A DNA stretch of 27,026 nucleotides from CAYVUB01 sp964454675 (GTDB lineage Bacteria; Bacteroidota; Bacteroidia; Flavobacteriales; Flavobacteriaceae), in assembly GCA_964454675.1 (NCBI GenBank), contig CAYVUB010000037.1, forward strand, positions 1-27,026. Reading direction: 5' to 3'. Below the pieces are notes generated by a model, which was not told the DNA's origin, searched no databases, and saw nothing but the letters and a program-made list of their open reading frames with translations. This document shows, piece by piece, positions 16,570-25,936 of the stretch (position 1 is its first letter; each line of letters begins with the position of its first letter). The translations under genes were made by a program, and so were the position numbers.

Positions 16570-18285
16570 TTAATGGTGGTGATATTGCTCACCATCTGTT
16601 CCTCTTAATTTTTTAAAATTCTCATTGGCTTTATCAACCGATGTTTTTGACGCTTTTTCAAATTCCTTATCGGTGACGTGATACATATTTTGTAAAGCTT
16701 TCAATTGGGTACGCAATTCGGCTTCAATGTTATCATAAGCTTTATCGTTGATACGGTTGTTCAATTCCTGCGGATCGGTCTTTAAATCATATAATTCCCA
16801 TTCGTCAACATCATCATACACGTGAATTAATTTATAACGATTGGTTCTGATTCCGTACATTTTTTTGACCATGTGAAATGCCGGATAATCATAATAATGA
16901 TAGTAAACAGCATCTCTAAAATTGTCGTCGGTTGTTTGATTGAGCAACAAAGGTTTCAAGGATTTGCCTTGCATATCTGTAGGAATCTCTACCTGGGCAA
17001 AATCAAGGAAAGTCTCAGCAAAATCTATGTTTTGGGTCAAATCGTTGATGACCGTTCCTTTTTTTATCGCTGGCGGATATTTCATCACCAAAGGCATTTT
17101 AAGCGATTCCTCATACATAAATCGTTTGTCAAACCAGCCTTTTTCACCTAAATAAAAACCTTGGTCAGAAGTGTAGATAATCAATGTGTTTTCTGATAAG
17201 TTATTGGCATCTAAATAATCTAAGATTCTACCGACACCTTCATCAACCGAAGCAATGGTTGCCAGATAATCTTGCAGATACCGCTGTCCTTTCCATACAG
17301 CTAAGTCTTTTCCTGTCAAATTGGCTTCGTGCATCGCATCGTTTTTTGGTTGGTAAGCTTTATCCCAAATGGTACGCTGCTCTGTTGTCATACGCTCAAA
17401 ATCTGTTGTCCATGGATTATGTGCCAACTCATTGCTACCTTTGGCAACGGTCATTTTTAAATCGTGCCCTTCATACATATCTTTATAGATGGTTTGTTTC
17501 TGGTCTTTTGACGCTGTCGAACCTTCATGTGCAGGAAAATAGGTGTCAGGCAATGGAAATTGAACAGAATCATACTTGTTTAAATGACGTAATGCCGGCA
17601 TCCAGTTGCGGTGCGGCGCCTTATGGTGTACCATCAACATAAACGGTTGGTCACCATCTTTAACACTGTCAATATAATCAATGGCGTAATCAGTAATCAA
17701 ATCGGTAGCATAGCCATTAACAACTGTTGTGTCCGGTAACTTTACAGTCCAATGCGCCGTGTTTTCAATATGCTGTTTATCAATATAAACTGTGTCTTTC
17801 ATGGTGATAAACTGCGGATTGTAATAATTGCCTTGGTCATTCAAAATATTCCAAAAATCAAAACCTTCCGGATAACCATGTAAATGCCATTTTCCAATAA
17901 TCGCAGTTTTGTAGCCTGCTTTTTGGAGCAATTTAGGAAAGGTTTGTTGCGAGCCGTCAAACACATTGCCATTCATTCTAAAACCATTAACATGACTGTG
18001 TTTTCCTGTGAGAATTACAGCTCTACTTGGACCGCAAATGGCATTGGTACAAAAATTATTTTCAAAAATAGCACCTTCTGACGCTATACGGTCAATATTG
18101 GGCGTTGGTGCCAATTTACTTATTGGATGTCCGTAAGCACTTATAGCTTGTGCCGCATGGTCATCGGTCATCATAAAAATAATGTTGGGTCTCGGCTTTT
18201 TGGTTAGCTCTGTTTCTTGCTTTTCTGTCGTTTTACACGAATGAAAAAAAGCGATTAAAGTCAATATGGACAGTAGTCTTTTCAT
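16570..18285 (-). CDS. Type I (S1-type) sulfatase, lipoprotein
   Basis: Predicted arylsulfatase-fold enzyme of 571 residues that hydrolyses sulfate esters, probably from a glycan. It has a lipoprotein-like signal (C17 in FFHSC). The sulfatase core begins RPNIIFMMTDD (32-42), where D41 and D42 are metal ligands, and the formylglycine motif is CGPSR (84-88), so C84 would be oxidised by a maturase encoded elsewhere. GKWHLHG (131-137) and TSDQGFYLGEKGWFDKR (372-388) are further family motifs. The protein ends in three histidines. It starts 6 nt after the esterase stop and is followed 11 nt later by the EEP gene. Typical laminarin carries no sulfate, so its presence hints that this operon serves another, or additional, substrate. 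The S1 subfamily is not assigned here. Confidence 0.93.
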   Translation of the reverse strand: MKRLLSILTLIAFFHSCKTTEKQETELTKKPRPNIIFMMTDDHAAQAISAYGHPISKLAPTPNIDRIASEGAIFENNFCTNAICGPSRAVILTGKHSHVNGFRMNGNVFDGSQQTFPKLLQKAGYKTAIIGKWHLHGYPEGFDFWNILNDQGNYYNPQFITMKDTVYIDKQHIENTAHWTVKLPDTTVVNGYATDLITDYAIDYIDSVKDGDQPFMLMVHHKAPHRNWMPALRHLNKYDSVQFPLPDTYFPAHEGSTASKDQKQTIYKDMYEGHDLKMTVAKGSNELAHNPWTTDFERMTTEQRTIWDKAYQPKNDAMHEANLTGKDLAVWKGQRYLQDYLATIASVDEGVGRILDYLDANNLSENTLIIYTSDQGFYLGEKGWFDKRFMYEESLKMPLVMKYPPAIKKGTVINDLTQNIDFAETFLDFAQVEIPTDMQGKSLKPLLLNQTTDDNFRDAVYYHYYDYPAFHMVKKMYGIRTNRYKLIHVYDDVDEWELYDLKTDPQELNNRINDKAYDNIEAELRTQLKALQNMYHVTDKEFEKASKTSVDKANENFKKLRGTDGEQYHHH

Positions 18286-18291
18286 TTAAAT

Positions 18292-19194
18292 TCAATACTT
18301 ATTATTGAGAAATTCTTCTTTTACAATCTTGGTCTGTACAAATTCCTTTTGAATAATTGCCCGCCGGAAAAATTCAAAAACAGCATCCAATTGGTTAAAA
18401 GGGATTGTTGATACTTCATGCTTGCCACCTTTAACAGCATGGAAATAATAGGATGTTTTTAATTTTTTTAATTTTCTGATGATGACAGATGAGCCGTCCA
18501 TGATTAAATACCCCGGTTTTGACGATTTGCATTTATGGTGTGACGCACTGTTATATGGCACCAGATTATCATGCGTACCATGAAACAGCACCATTGGAAT
18601 TGCATTTTTTTCGGTAATATAATTGACATTGATAATGGCACCTGCAAGCGAAAATATTCCGGCAAATTTTACACTGTCATATTTTTTTGTGTCTTCAATA
18701 AAAAAATCCTTCATAAATACCGCATTCAATGTTGCTTCTGCTCCTGCACTGCTGCCACCGGCTATGATTTTGGTAATGTCTGCCTTAAGATGATTTTTAT
18801 TTTTAACAACATACAATGCCGCATCAAGATAATCTTTGGCAGCCTGCCTGAACGTTTGCATCTTTTCTGCTTTTGTACACTCGCAGCCAAAACCTGTTTT
18901 TGTGCCTTTTCGGGTTAATCTATAAGAAATTGAAATTCCCAAATAACCGTTTTCAGCGGCATACTGTGCCAATTTCACTTCGCTTGGAAAATCACGATAA
19001 CCGCTTACAAATCCGCCGCCATGCATCCACAACAACACAGGTAAACTATCGGTTGGCTGGACGTTTTCGGGTGTGTAAACATCCATTCTTAACGTATCCA
19101 AACCTTTAATGGCATAGGTATATGTCCTTTTTGTTGTTTGCGCAGATACACCCAGTACAACAAATAAAAAACCATATAAGATAGAACTCTTCAT
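18292..19194 (-). CDS. Secreted alpha/beta-hydrolase esterase (carbohydrate-esterase-like)
   Basis: Predicted carboxylesterase of 300 residues, possibly removing acyl groups from a glycan. I chose the ATG at 19194 because it directly precedes a signal peptide (MKSSILYGFLFVVLGVSAQ) and lies 1 nt after the GH3 stop; an in-frame ATG at 19266 would add 24 residues inside the GH3 gene. In numbering from 19194, the oxyanion-hole motif HGGGF is at 58-62, the nucleophile elbow GSSAG gives S149, and the likely triad partners are D209 (HGTHDN) and H259 (GGKHE). Four cysteines (two in GFGCEC) may stabilise the periplasmic protein. The substrate is unknown; acetyl-esterase is a guess from the sulfatase and GH context. 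Confidence 0.88.
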   Translation of the reverse strand: MKSSILYGFLFVVLGVSAQTTKRTYTYAIKGLDTLRMDVYTPENVQPTDSLPVLLWMHGGGFVSGYRDFPSEVKLAQYAAENGYLGISISYRLTRKGTKTGFGCECTKAEKMQTFRQAAKDYLDAALYVVKNKNHLKADITKIIAGGSSAGAEATLNAVFMKDFFIEDTKKYDSVKFAGIFSLAGAIINVNYITEKNAIPMVLFHGTHDNLVPYNSASHHKCKSSKPGYLIMDGSSVIIRKLKKLKTSYYFHAVKGGKHEVSTIPFNQLDAVFEFFRRAIIQKEFVQTKIVKEEFLNNKY

Positions 19195-19195
19195 A

Positions 19196-21418
19196 TCAAT
19201 CTTTAAGGGTAAAACTATTTTTGAACTTAAAATCAGAACTTGGTGCAATAGTAATATTAAACTCACCCGATTCTACCGTAAACTCGTTTTTATTATTGAA
19301 AAACTTCAAATCTTCTACTGATATAGTAAACGTAACCGTCTTACTTTCACCTTTTTTAAGGAAAATTTTCTGAAAACCTTTCAACTCTTTAACCGGCCGT
19401 GTGATGCTTCCTACTTTATCCTGAACATACAACTGTACTATTTCATGACCATCATAATTTCCTGTATTGGCAACGGTTATACTTGCTGTAAGTGTATCAG
19501 AAAACGAAATAGTATTTGATGACAGCTTTAGTTCTGAATAGGTAAACGTCGTATAGCTCAATCCGTAACCAAATGTATATAATGGTGTATTTGGCGAATC
19601 AATATAATTGGATTTATAATCTTCACCCGGATTGGTTTCAGGAATCGGGCGGCCTGTGTTTTTCATGTTGTAATAAATAGGAATCTGACCCACATTTCTT
19701 GGAAATGTTACCGGCAATTTAGCCGATGGATTATACATACCGTACAATACATCTACAATTCCCGAACCACCCATAGTACCCGGAAACCATGCTTCCAGAA
19801 CAGCATCAACGTGATTCACATCATCTGTCAAATCAAGCGGTCTGCCATTCATTAATACCAATACAATAGGTTTATTGGGTACAGCTTCTCTGATTTTTTT
19901 AATCAGTTCCGGTTGTATTCCCGGAATTTTAATATCGGTTCTTGAGGCAGCCTCACCGCTCATACCGTGATCTTCACCCATAACCAGCAAGACAATATCT
20001 GCTTTTTTGGCAGCGTTTATGGCTTCTTCAAAACCACTTTCATCATCTGAAACAATCTCACAACCTTTTGCATAAATGATTTGATTGTCTTTTAAATATT
20101 CCTGTAAACCTTCAAATACGCTTACAGATTTGCCTTTTCTGTCGCCGGCACCTCCCCAATTGCCATTAATGTGATATTCATCTTTTGCTAAAGGTCCAAT
20201 TAAAGCGATGGTTTTTGTTTTACTCAACGGCAGTGTTTTATTCTCATTCTTTAATAATACTGAAGATGCGGCTGCCGTTTCACGGGCTGCCTGTAAAAAT
20301 TCGGGTTTGTAAATAGTTTCTTTTTCTCGTGTTTCATCACTGTACCGATATGGGTCATCAAACAAGCCTATCTTGAATTTTGCCAGTAAAATTCTTCTGC
20401 AGGCATCATTTACAAGCTCTACATCAATGGCGTCTTCATCAATTAATTCTTTCAAATAAAGCCTGTTAACACTTCCCATCATGTCCATATCGTTCCCGGC
20501 AATCATTGCCAGGCGTGCAGCGTCTTTTTCATCTTTAGCAAACCCATGAGGAATCATTTCGTTAATCGCTGTATAATCAGACACAACAAAACCTTTAAAC
20601 TTCCATTCGTCACGCAAAATATCCCTGAAAATAAAGCTGTTGCCTGTTGCCGGAATACCATTGAGTTCATTGAATGCTGTCATGAAGGTTTCCACACCGG
20701 CATCAACAGCCGCTTTAAACGGTGGTAAATACACATTACGCAACTCATCTTCGCTCATATTAACCGTATGATAATCTCTGCCTGCCTGAGCCGCACCGTA
20801 ACCTACAAAATGCTTTGCACAAGCCAAAATGGTGCCGGTGCTTGACAAATCATCGCCCTGAAATCCTTTTACATAGGCTTTGGCAATCTGACTTCCAAGA
20901 AATACGTCTTCGCCTGCACCTTCAGAAATACGTCCCCAACGTGGGTCGCGGGCAATATCCACCATAGGCGCAAACGTCCAGTGCAAGCCTTCTGCCGATG
21001 CTTCTTCGGCGGCAATACGGGCGCTTTGCTCAATAAGATTCAAATCCCAACTGGCAGCCATACCTAAATTGATAGGAAAAATGGTGCGATGTCCGTGAAT
21101 AACATCATAACCAAACAACAACGGAATACCCAAACGGCTTTCTTTAACAGCAACTTCCTGCAAATCACGAGTACCTTTTGCCGAATATACATTCAACATA
21201 GCCCCAACGTTGCCTTCTCTTATGTGCTTTTTGTTATCTGTACTTACTGTCGGCCCTGTAACAGTCCAATCGCCGGCATACATAACCGTTTGTCCTATTT
21301 TTTCTTCCAAAGTCATTAAATTCATCAACGAATCTACTTTAGCTTCATAATTTTGCGAAAAACCATCTGCCACAAAAAATAGGCAAACAATTATGGTGTA
21401 TTTGAATCGTGGTTTCAT
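19196..21418 (-). CDS. GH3 beta-glucosidase-type enzyme, periplasmic
   Basis: Predicted exo-acting beta-glycosidase of 740 residues with the same architecture as the GH3 of the left operon. It has a type I signal peptide (about 1-21, GFS-Q) and no lipobox, so it is probably periplasmic. The nucleophile is D281 in VVSDYTA and the likely acid/base is E489 in SGEAASR before IKIPGIQ. The Fn3-like domain follows YTFGYGLSYTTF near the C-terminus. The gene starts 5 nt after the GH43-like gene and ends 1 nt before the esterase start. It is a clear paralogue of the GH3 at 1921-4227, with many shared stretches such as WTFAPMVDI and EGAGED, but it carries its own lineage of changes. Whether it takes beta-glucosides or another beta-glycoside is not decided by sequence. 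Confidence 0.95.
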   Translation of the reverse strand: MKPRFKYTIIVCLFFVADGFSQNYEAKVDSLMNLMTLEEKIGQTVMYAGDWTVTGPTVSTDNKKHIREGNVGAMLNVYSAKGTRDLQEVAVKESRLGIPLLFGYDVIHGHRTIFPINLGMAASWDLNLIEQSARIAAEEASAEGLHWTFAPMVDIARDPRWGRISEGAGEDVFLGSQIAKAYVKGFQGDDLSSTGTILACAKHFVGYGAAQAGRDYHTVNMSEDELRNVYLPPFKAAVDAGVETFMTAFNELNGIPATGNSFIFRDILRDEWKFKGFVVSDYTAINEMIPHGFAKDEKDAARLAMIAGNDMDMMGSVNRLYLKELIDEDAIDVELVNDACRRILLAKFKIGLFDDPYRYSDETREKETIYKPEFLQAARETAAASSVLLKNENKTLPLSKTKTIALIGPLAKDEYHINGNWGGAGDRKGKSVSVFEGLQEYLKDNQIIYAKGCEIVSDDESGFEEAINAAKKADIVLLVMGEDHGMSGEAASRTDIKIPGIQPELIKKIREAVPNKPIVLVLMNGRPLDLTDDVNHVDAVLEAWFPGTMGGSGIVDVLYGMYNPSAKLPVTFPRNVGQIPIYYNMKNTGRPIPETNPGEDYKSNYIDSPNTPLYTFGYGLSYTTFTYSELKLSSNTISFSDTLTASITVANTGNYDGHEIVQLYVQDKVGSITRPVKELKGFQKIFLKKGESKTVTFTISVEDLKFFNNKNEFTVESGEFNITIAPSSDFKFKNSFTLKD

Positions 21419-21423
21419 AACAT

Positions 21424-23202
21424 TTATTCAGATTTAATGACGTCTGTAAGTTCACTCATACCATTGGCATTAAAGGCTTCTATTTGAAAATAGTACGCAT
21501 CGGTTCTGTCGGCACCTGTGAAAAAATATTCATTTTTTCCATACACCATAATGCTTCCATACATTTTATCGGGCGATTTTCCCCAGTAAATCACATAGCC
21601 ATCAGCTTGCTGATTTTGTTGCCACTTGAACCAAATACTTCTGCGTTCGCCATATTTTTCAGGACTTGAACGCAAGGCGATGAAATTTTCCACTTTGTCA
21701 GGTTTTGCTCCATTGCCTTTTCCAAAAACACGGAATCCGCTTAAAGCAAATTTTCCTGTTGGCATGTGCAGGTTTTCCATTTTGATATAACGCGCTTTTA
21801 CTGGTTTGTCAAACTCTACATAATCGTGAGGTACATCGGTTGTGTTTTTGCTTTTGTCAACAATAACCGTCCATTTTTTTCCATCATTGGAACCATAAAT
21901 TTTATATTGATGGTATTTGCCAACCGTTTTGCCTTTATATTCCACATCCTGGTCGGCATAATTTACTTGAATGGCATTAATAGTTGACACTTCGCCTAAA
22001 TCGGTTTGGAACCATTCGCCTTTATCACCGGTTTTCGCACTCCAATAGGTTTTTATGTCTTCATCTACCGCAAAATTGGCTTGATAACCACCCAGTGTTG
22101 AGGACACTTGCACCGGTTTTTGATAATTGAGCAACATCCAGCCGGTAAATAAACCCTTTGAAAAATCTTTTCCTTTGGCATATTCCGGAAGCAATGTTGG
22201 ATAATCGCCATAAGCGGTATTGCAATACATCACATCATCTTTGTCAAAACCTGCCGGCCAAATGCCGATACGTCTCTCGAAATTATTTTTGGTCGAAATA
22301 AAAATAGTTGACACATGCCAGTAATTATCAAAATTATCCTGAAACGTTGCACCGTGACCGGCACCGCGCGCAAAACCTCCGGGCTTGTATGAAAACGGAT
22401 TGTGCTGTTGGTACTTAAACAAATCCAATGGGTCTTCACTTACGTACACACCATCGGCATAACCACTGAACTCGGTAGCCGGCGCGCCATATTGCATATA
22501 ATATTTGCCGTTATGCTTGGTCATCCAGGCACCTTCAATAAAAGGTTGTAAAAACACATTGTCATTGTATTCGCCAAAACGTTCCCAACCGTGATCTTCA
22601 GGAAACAAGCGGACAATTGGTACGGTATAACCTTCAGATTGCATGGTTTTGGTATTGATTTCGGTACCGAGAATTGGCCATACGTTGCTCGAGCCCCAAT
22701 ACAAATAGAGCTTATCTTTTTCTTCTTCATAAAAAAACGCCGGATCCCATGCGCCGACTTTTAAGGTATCGACGGCAATTTCCCATTCGTCAACCGTAGG
22801 ATTGGTACTTTTCCAAATAGGGAAATCGGATTTCCAAGTTGAGCCATACACATACAACGTATCTTTCATAGCCCATACTGCCGGTGCATTCAAATCGTGC
22901 GTGTAAGTATCATCCAGAAGGAATTTGCGATAGACAAATTTCCAGTTGAGCATATCATCACTATGCCAATAACCTTCTTGATTGGTTGAAAACAGATAGA
23001 GTTTTTCTTTAAAATTGACAATCACCGGATCGGCTGTGGCACGATGCTTTCCTTGTGTTGAAAATACATCAAACGGCGTATAACCATAATCAATGTTTAC
23101 AGGATTGCAAAAGGTTTTTTGCTGTGACTGCATTGTTACCGATGCCATAAAACAGCCTGTACATAGTAACGTTAGTTTTAGTTGGTGCTGTAGTTTCATC
23201 AT
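21424..23202 (-). CDS. GH43-like glycosidase with F5/8 type C (CBM32-like) and Fn3-like C-terminal domains
   Basis: Predicted secreted glycosidase of 592 residues. After a signal peptide (about 1-27) comes a five-bladed propeller typical of GH43 (about 30-350), with the expected three acids: D58 (ATADPV) as base, D153 (AWDPAFF) as pKa modulator and E223 (FIEGAW) as acid, plus H283 (GAGHGA). A discoidin/F5-8C domain follows (about 362-495, with YWSAK, WFQTDLG and ARYIKMENL), then an Fn3-like domain (about 500-590). Two adjacent ATGs (23202 and 23199) could serve as start. It lies 4 nt after GH97 and 5 nt before GH3. GH43 includes arabinosidases, xylosidases and galactosidases; I cannot assign a subfamily or substrate. 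Confidence 0.85.
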   Translation of the reverse strand: MMKLQHQLKLTLLCTGCFMASVTMQSQQKTFCNPVNIDYGYTPFDVFSTQGKHRATADPVIVNFKEKLYLFSTNQEGYWHSDDMLNWKFVYRKFLLDDTYTHDLNAPAVWAMKDTLYVYGSTWKSDFPIWKSTNPTVDEWEIAVDTLKVGAWDPAFFYEEEKDKLYLYWGSSNVWPILGTEINTKTMQSEGYTVPIVRLFPEDHGWERFGEYNDNVFLQPFIEGAWMTKHNGKYYMQYGAPATEFSGYADGVYVSEDPLDLFKYQQHNPFSYKPGGFARGAGHGATFQDNFDNYWHVSTIFISTKNNFERRIGIWPAGFDKDDVMYCNTAYGDYPTLLPEYAKGKDFSKGLFTGWMLLNYQKPVQVSSTLGGYQANFAVDEDIKTYWSAKTGDKGEWFQTDLGEVSTINAIQVNYADQDVEYKGKTVGKYHQYKIYGSNDGKKWTVIVDKSKNTTDVPHDYVEFDKPVKARYIKMENLHMPTGKFALSGFRVFGKGNGAKPDKVENFIALRSSPEKYGERRSIWFKWQQNQQADGYVIYWGKSPDKMYGSIMVYGKNEYFFTGADRTDAYYFQIEAFNANGMSELTDVIKSE

Positions 23203-23206
23203 AAAA

Positions 23207-25303
23207 TCAATTTATCGGTACAATACTTATGGCAACGCCGCCACCTGACGCTAAAACCAGTTTTAATTTTGATTTGCTTGTAACGGTTTCGGTGGTTATT
23301 TCATAACTTTTCGGATTGTCTTTCCAGTGTGCATTTTTTCCATCTTTATAAATCGTGGCTTTGTATTTTTTATTTGGCGACAGAAAATCTAACTTAATCT
23401 CCGTTTTTCTCGGATTTTCATCAGTAATCGCTCCTAAAAACCAACGTTCTGAGTTTTTATCTTTTCTGGCTACTGTTAGATAATCGCCCGGTTCGGCTTC
23501 TAAGTATTTTGAAGTTTGCCAATCTGCCGGAACATCTTTTATAAATTGGAACGCATCGAGATGCTTTTCATAATTTTCAGGTAAATCGGCAGCCATTTGT
23601 AACGGTGAATATATGGTAACATACAATGCCAGTTGTTTTGCCAATGTTGTTTGAACCTGCTCTGTTTTATCAGCATCATAACTGCTCATTTTAATTTCAA
23701 AAATTCCCGGCGTATAATCCATCGGTCCGCCCAAAAGTCTTGTAAATGGCAAAATGGTTTCGTGTGCCGGCGGATTACCAGTGCTCCAAGCGTTGAACTC
23801 GTTACCACGGGCGGCTTCGGCTGCAATATAATTTGGATAGGTTCTGTGATAACCTGTTGGCCTTGTACTTTCATGTGAGTTGACCATCAATTTATTATCG
23901 GCCATACGTTGTACTACAAAATTAAAATGATTGACCATCGTTTGACCATCGTGAAATTCACCACGGGGAATAATACGACCCACATAACCTGTTTTTACAG
24001 CCGGATATTCGTACTGTTTCATCAAATCCATTGCTCTGTCCAAATGACGTTCATAATTTGCCACAGAACCCGAAGTTTCATGATGCATAATCATTTTGAC
24101 GCCTTTTGATTTGGCATAATTATATACTTCTTCAATATCAAAATCGGGGTACGGTGTCAGGAAATCAAACACATCTTCTTTCCATTTTCCAAACCAGTCT
24201 TCCCAACCTACATTCCAACCTTCAACCAATACACCGTCAAAACCGTGTTCGGCAGCAAAATCGATATATTTCTTTGTGTTTTCGGTTGTTGCTCCATGCC
24301 TGCCGCTTGCTATCAATTCGCCTCCGGTATTCTGCGCATTCTGGCTTCCGGCGTAATCCCAGGTAGAAATTCCCACATGCATTTCCCACCAGATACCTAC
24401 ATATTTCATAGGTTTAATCCATGATGTGTCTTCAATTTTGTTGGGTTCATTCAGATTTAAAATCATTTTAGACGCTACAATATCCCTCGCATCATCACTT
24501 ACCATCACGGTGCGCCAAGGTGTTGTTGACGGCGTACGTAAATAAGCTTTATCTCCAATAGCGTTTGGTGTAAGATTAGATTTCAATTTAAAATTAGTAA
24601 CATCCACATCCAAATGCATCACAGGATAATTCACTACAGCCGCTTCAAAAATATTGATATACAAACCATTATCAGATTTCATCATCAATGGCGATTGGAC
24701 TCTATACCTGCTTTCTATGGTTTTCAGTGCAATACCGTTTTCCAGATCGAGTTTATTGTTGTCAATCTCAGAAAGTTTGGTCTCATTGTACACATATTCC
24801 TGACTGTCATAATCTCCCGGAATCCAGAAGGTTTTGTGGTTTCCCGTAAGGTTGAACTCTGTGTTTTCATCGGATATTACAAAGTAATCTAAATGTTCCT
24901 GCGATGGAAATTCATACCGGAATGCCACGCCTTCATCAAAAACCTTGAACGAAATAATCATTTTTATTTTGGATTGCTCCTGAAGTAAATGAAGTTTTAA
25001 TAGTGTATAATCATTTCTGATTTCTGATTGTTCTCCCAATACCGGTTTCCATGATTCCAGATTGCTTCCAGATTCAGTTCGCAATACTCTAAACCCCGAA
25101 GTTAATTGTGGCATATCTTTTAATGAAATGCCCAGTTTACTTGGCTTTATTACTTCTTTATCTTTGTAAGTTACCTGATAAACCGGTTCGCCCTGAGCGT
25201 TTAACGAAAAGTCAAGTGTGATGTTTTTTGATGGCGATTGTACTTGTTGTGCAACTACTATTTGTAGTGAGCAACAGATAAGTAATGTGATTATTTTTTT
25301 CAT
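23207..25303 (-). CDS. GH97 glycosidase, inverting alpha-glucosidase type (SusB-like)
   Basis: Predicted periplasmic calcium-dependent exo-alpha-glucosidase of 698 residues with a signal peptide (about 1-19). GH97 splits into inverting alpha-glucosidases (SusB type, Glu bases) and retaining alpha-galactosidases (Asp nucleophile). Here MIMHHETSG gives E409, VNSHESTRPTG gives E478 and ARGNEFNA gives E502. Their spacings (69 and 24) equal those of SusB residues E439, E508 and E532 as I recall them, which favours the inverting alpha-glucosidase group. The C-terminal beta-sandwich ends at VAISIVPIN. It starts 14 nt after a long palindromic repeat and is followed by GH43 with a 4-nt gap. An alpha-glucan enzyme is unexpected beside a laminarin-type operon. 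Confidence 0.93.
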   Translation of the reverse strand: MKKIITLLICCSLQIVVAQQVQSPSKNITLDFSLNAQGEPVYQVTYKDKEVIKPSKLGISLKDMPQLTSGFRVLRTESGSNLESWKPVLGEQSEIRNDYTLLKLHLLQEQSKIKMIISFKVFDEGVAFRYEFPSQEHLDYFVISDENTEFNLTGNHKTFWIPGDYDSQEYVYNETKLSEIDNNKLDLENGIALKTIESRYRVQSPLMMKSDNGLYINIFEAAVVNYPVMHLDVDVTNFKLKSNLTPNAIGDKAYLRTPSTTPWRTVMVSDDARDIVASKMILNLNEPNKIEDTSWIKPMKYVGIWWEMHVGISTWDYAGSQNAQNTGGELIASGRHGATTENTKKYIDFAAEHGFDGVLVEGWNVGWEDWFGKWKEDVFDFLTPYPDFDIEEVYNYAKSKGVKMIMHHETSGSVANYERHLDRAMDLMKQYEYPAVKTGYVGRIIPRGEFHDGQTMVNHFNFVVQRMADNKLMVNSHESTRPTGYHRTYPNYIAAEAARGNEFNAWSTGNPPAHETILPFTRLLGGPMDYTPGIFEIKMSSYDADKTEQVQTTLAKQLALYVTIYSPLQMAADLPENYEKHLDAFQFIKDVPADWQTSKYLEAEPGDYLTVARKDKNSERWFLGAITDENPRKTEIKLDFLSPNKKYKATIYKDGKNAHWKDNPKSYEITTETVTSKSKLKLVLASGGGVAISIVPIN

Positions 25304-25317
25304 TTGTATTATTTTTT

Positions 25318-25380
25318 ACCATTAAGGCATTAAGAAAATTAAGTTGATTTACTCTTAATGATTCTTAACTTCTTAATGGT
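25318..25380. repeat. ATTAAG palindromic repeat, copy A
   Basis: A 63-nt imperfect inverted repeat running from ACCATTAAG to CTTAATGGT, with three ATTAAG units in one arm (25321, 25329, 25338) and three CTTAA units in the other (25354, 25364, 25372). It ends 14 nt before the GH97 start codon. On the coding strand the hairpin is followed by an A-run rather than a U-run, so it is not a usual terminator. Confidence 0.85.
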
Positions 25381-25394
25381 TTCATTCTTTTTTA

Positions 25395-25440
25395 ACCATT
25401 AAGGCATTAAGGTCATTAAGAATTTTGTCTTTAATGATTA
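25395..25440. repeat. ATTAAG palindromic repeat, copy B (short)
   Basis: Begins with the same accattaaggcattaag as copy A and carries a third cattaag unit, then a single ctttaatg opposing unit. It lies just after the stop of the GxxExxY gene. Together with copy A it fills the whole 140-nt gap. Confidence 0.75.
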
Positions 25441-25443
25441 TAT

Positions 25444-25851
25444 TTATTCATCAGGTAATATCTTGAAATATTCATTGACCATTGGCTTCATTGATTTCGT
25501 TATGTTATCTGTAAAGAAATTAATCAATATTCCTTGTGGTTTCTGCAATAACTTCATATAGGTCAACAATTGTGCTTCGTGTACCGGCAAAAGATTTTCA
25601 ATGGCTTTCAATTCTATAATCACTGTTTCATTTACCATTAAATCGAGCCTTAAATCAGTAACTATTTCCATTTTATCATAAATCACAGGAACAATTACTT
25701 GCTGTTTAACTTCAAATCCGTTTATTATCAATTCATAATTTAGACACTTTTGATAGACGCTTTCCAATAATCCCGGACCTAATTCTTTATGAACCTTTAT
25801 GGCGCAACTAATTATATCATAAGATAATTGTGTGACTTCCTTTTTTGTCAT
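25444..25851 (-). CDS. GxxExxY-family protein (PD-(D/E)XK nuclease-like)
   Basis: Small cytoplasmic protein of 135 residues, the full usual length. The name-giving motif is GLLESVY (27-33, G27, E30, Y33). A PD-(D/E)XK-like core follows: D70 (LRLDLMV), E80-x-K82 (IELKA) and a helix with H91 and Q94 (HEAQLLTYMKL). The biological role of this family is not established; it is often called a nuclease-like fold protein. It has no signal peptide, unlike all other genes in this operon region, and does not fit polysaccharide breakdown. It is bracketed by copies of the ATTAAG repeat, including a 44-nt stretch identical on both sides (25361-25404 and 25903-25946), which may indicate insertion as a unit. 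Confidence 0.9.
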   Translation of the reverse strand: MTKKEVTQLSYDIISCAIKVHKELGPGLLESVYQKCLNYELIINGFEVKQQVIVPVIYDKMEIVTDLRLDLMVNETVIIELKAIENLLPVHEAQLLTYMKLLQKPQGILINFFTDNITKSMKPMVNEYFKILPDE

Positions 25852-25869
25852 TGACTTATTCCTTTTTTA

Positions 25870-25922
25870 ACCATTAATAAAATTAATATTTTACTCTTAA
25901 TAATTCTTAACTTCTTAATGGT
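25870..25922. repeat. ATTAAG palindromic repeat, copy C
   Basis: A 53-nt copy whose right arm (25891-25922) matches that of copy A with a single change, while the left arm has drifted to ATTAAT-like units. It ends 18 nt before the GxxExxY start codon. The sequence continues for 44 nt with perfect identity to the A-B junction. Confidence 0.85.
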
Positions 25923-25936
25923 TTCATTCTTTTTTA

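Noticed and set aside
17184..17642. 152-codon plus-strand open frame
   Set aside because: It lies entirely inside the sulfatase gene, shows no recognisable domain or signal peptide and has no plus-strand neighbours; it is a shadow of the real frame.
18571..18918. 115-codon plus-strand open frame inside the esterase gene
   Set aside because: Antisense to a gene with a full catalytic triad; the composition (many Cys, Phe, Ile) is typical of a reverse-frame artefact.
19195..19266. N-terminal extension of the esterase from an ATG at 19266
   Set aside because: It would overlap the GH3 gene by 71 nt and put 24 residues before a well-formed signal peptide; the ATG at 19194 fits the operon spacing.
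23207..25303. Retaining alpha-galactosidase reading of GH97
   Set aside because: The base positions carry Glu (HHE and SHE motifs) with SusB-like spacing instead of the Asp nucleophile pattern of the retaining group.
25318..25380. Copy A as an intrinsic terminator before GH97
   Set aside because: On the transcribed strand the hairpin is followed by an A-rich run, not a U-run, and is A+T-rich throughout.
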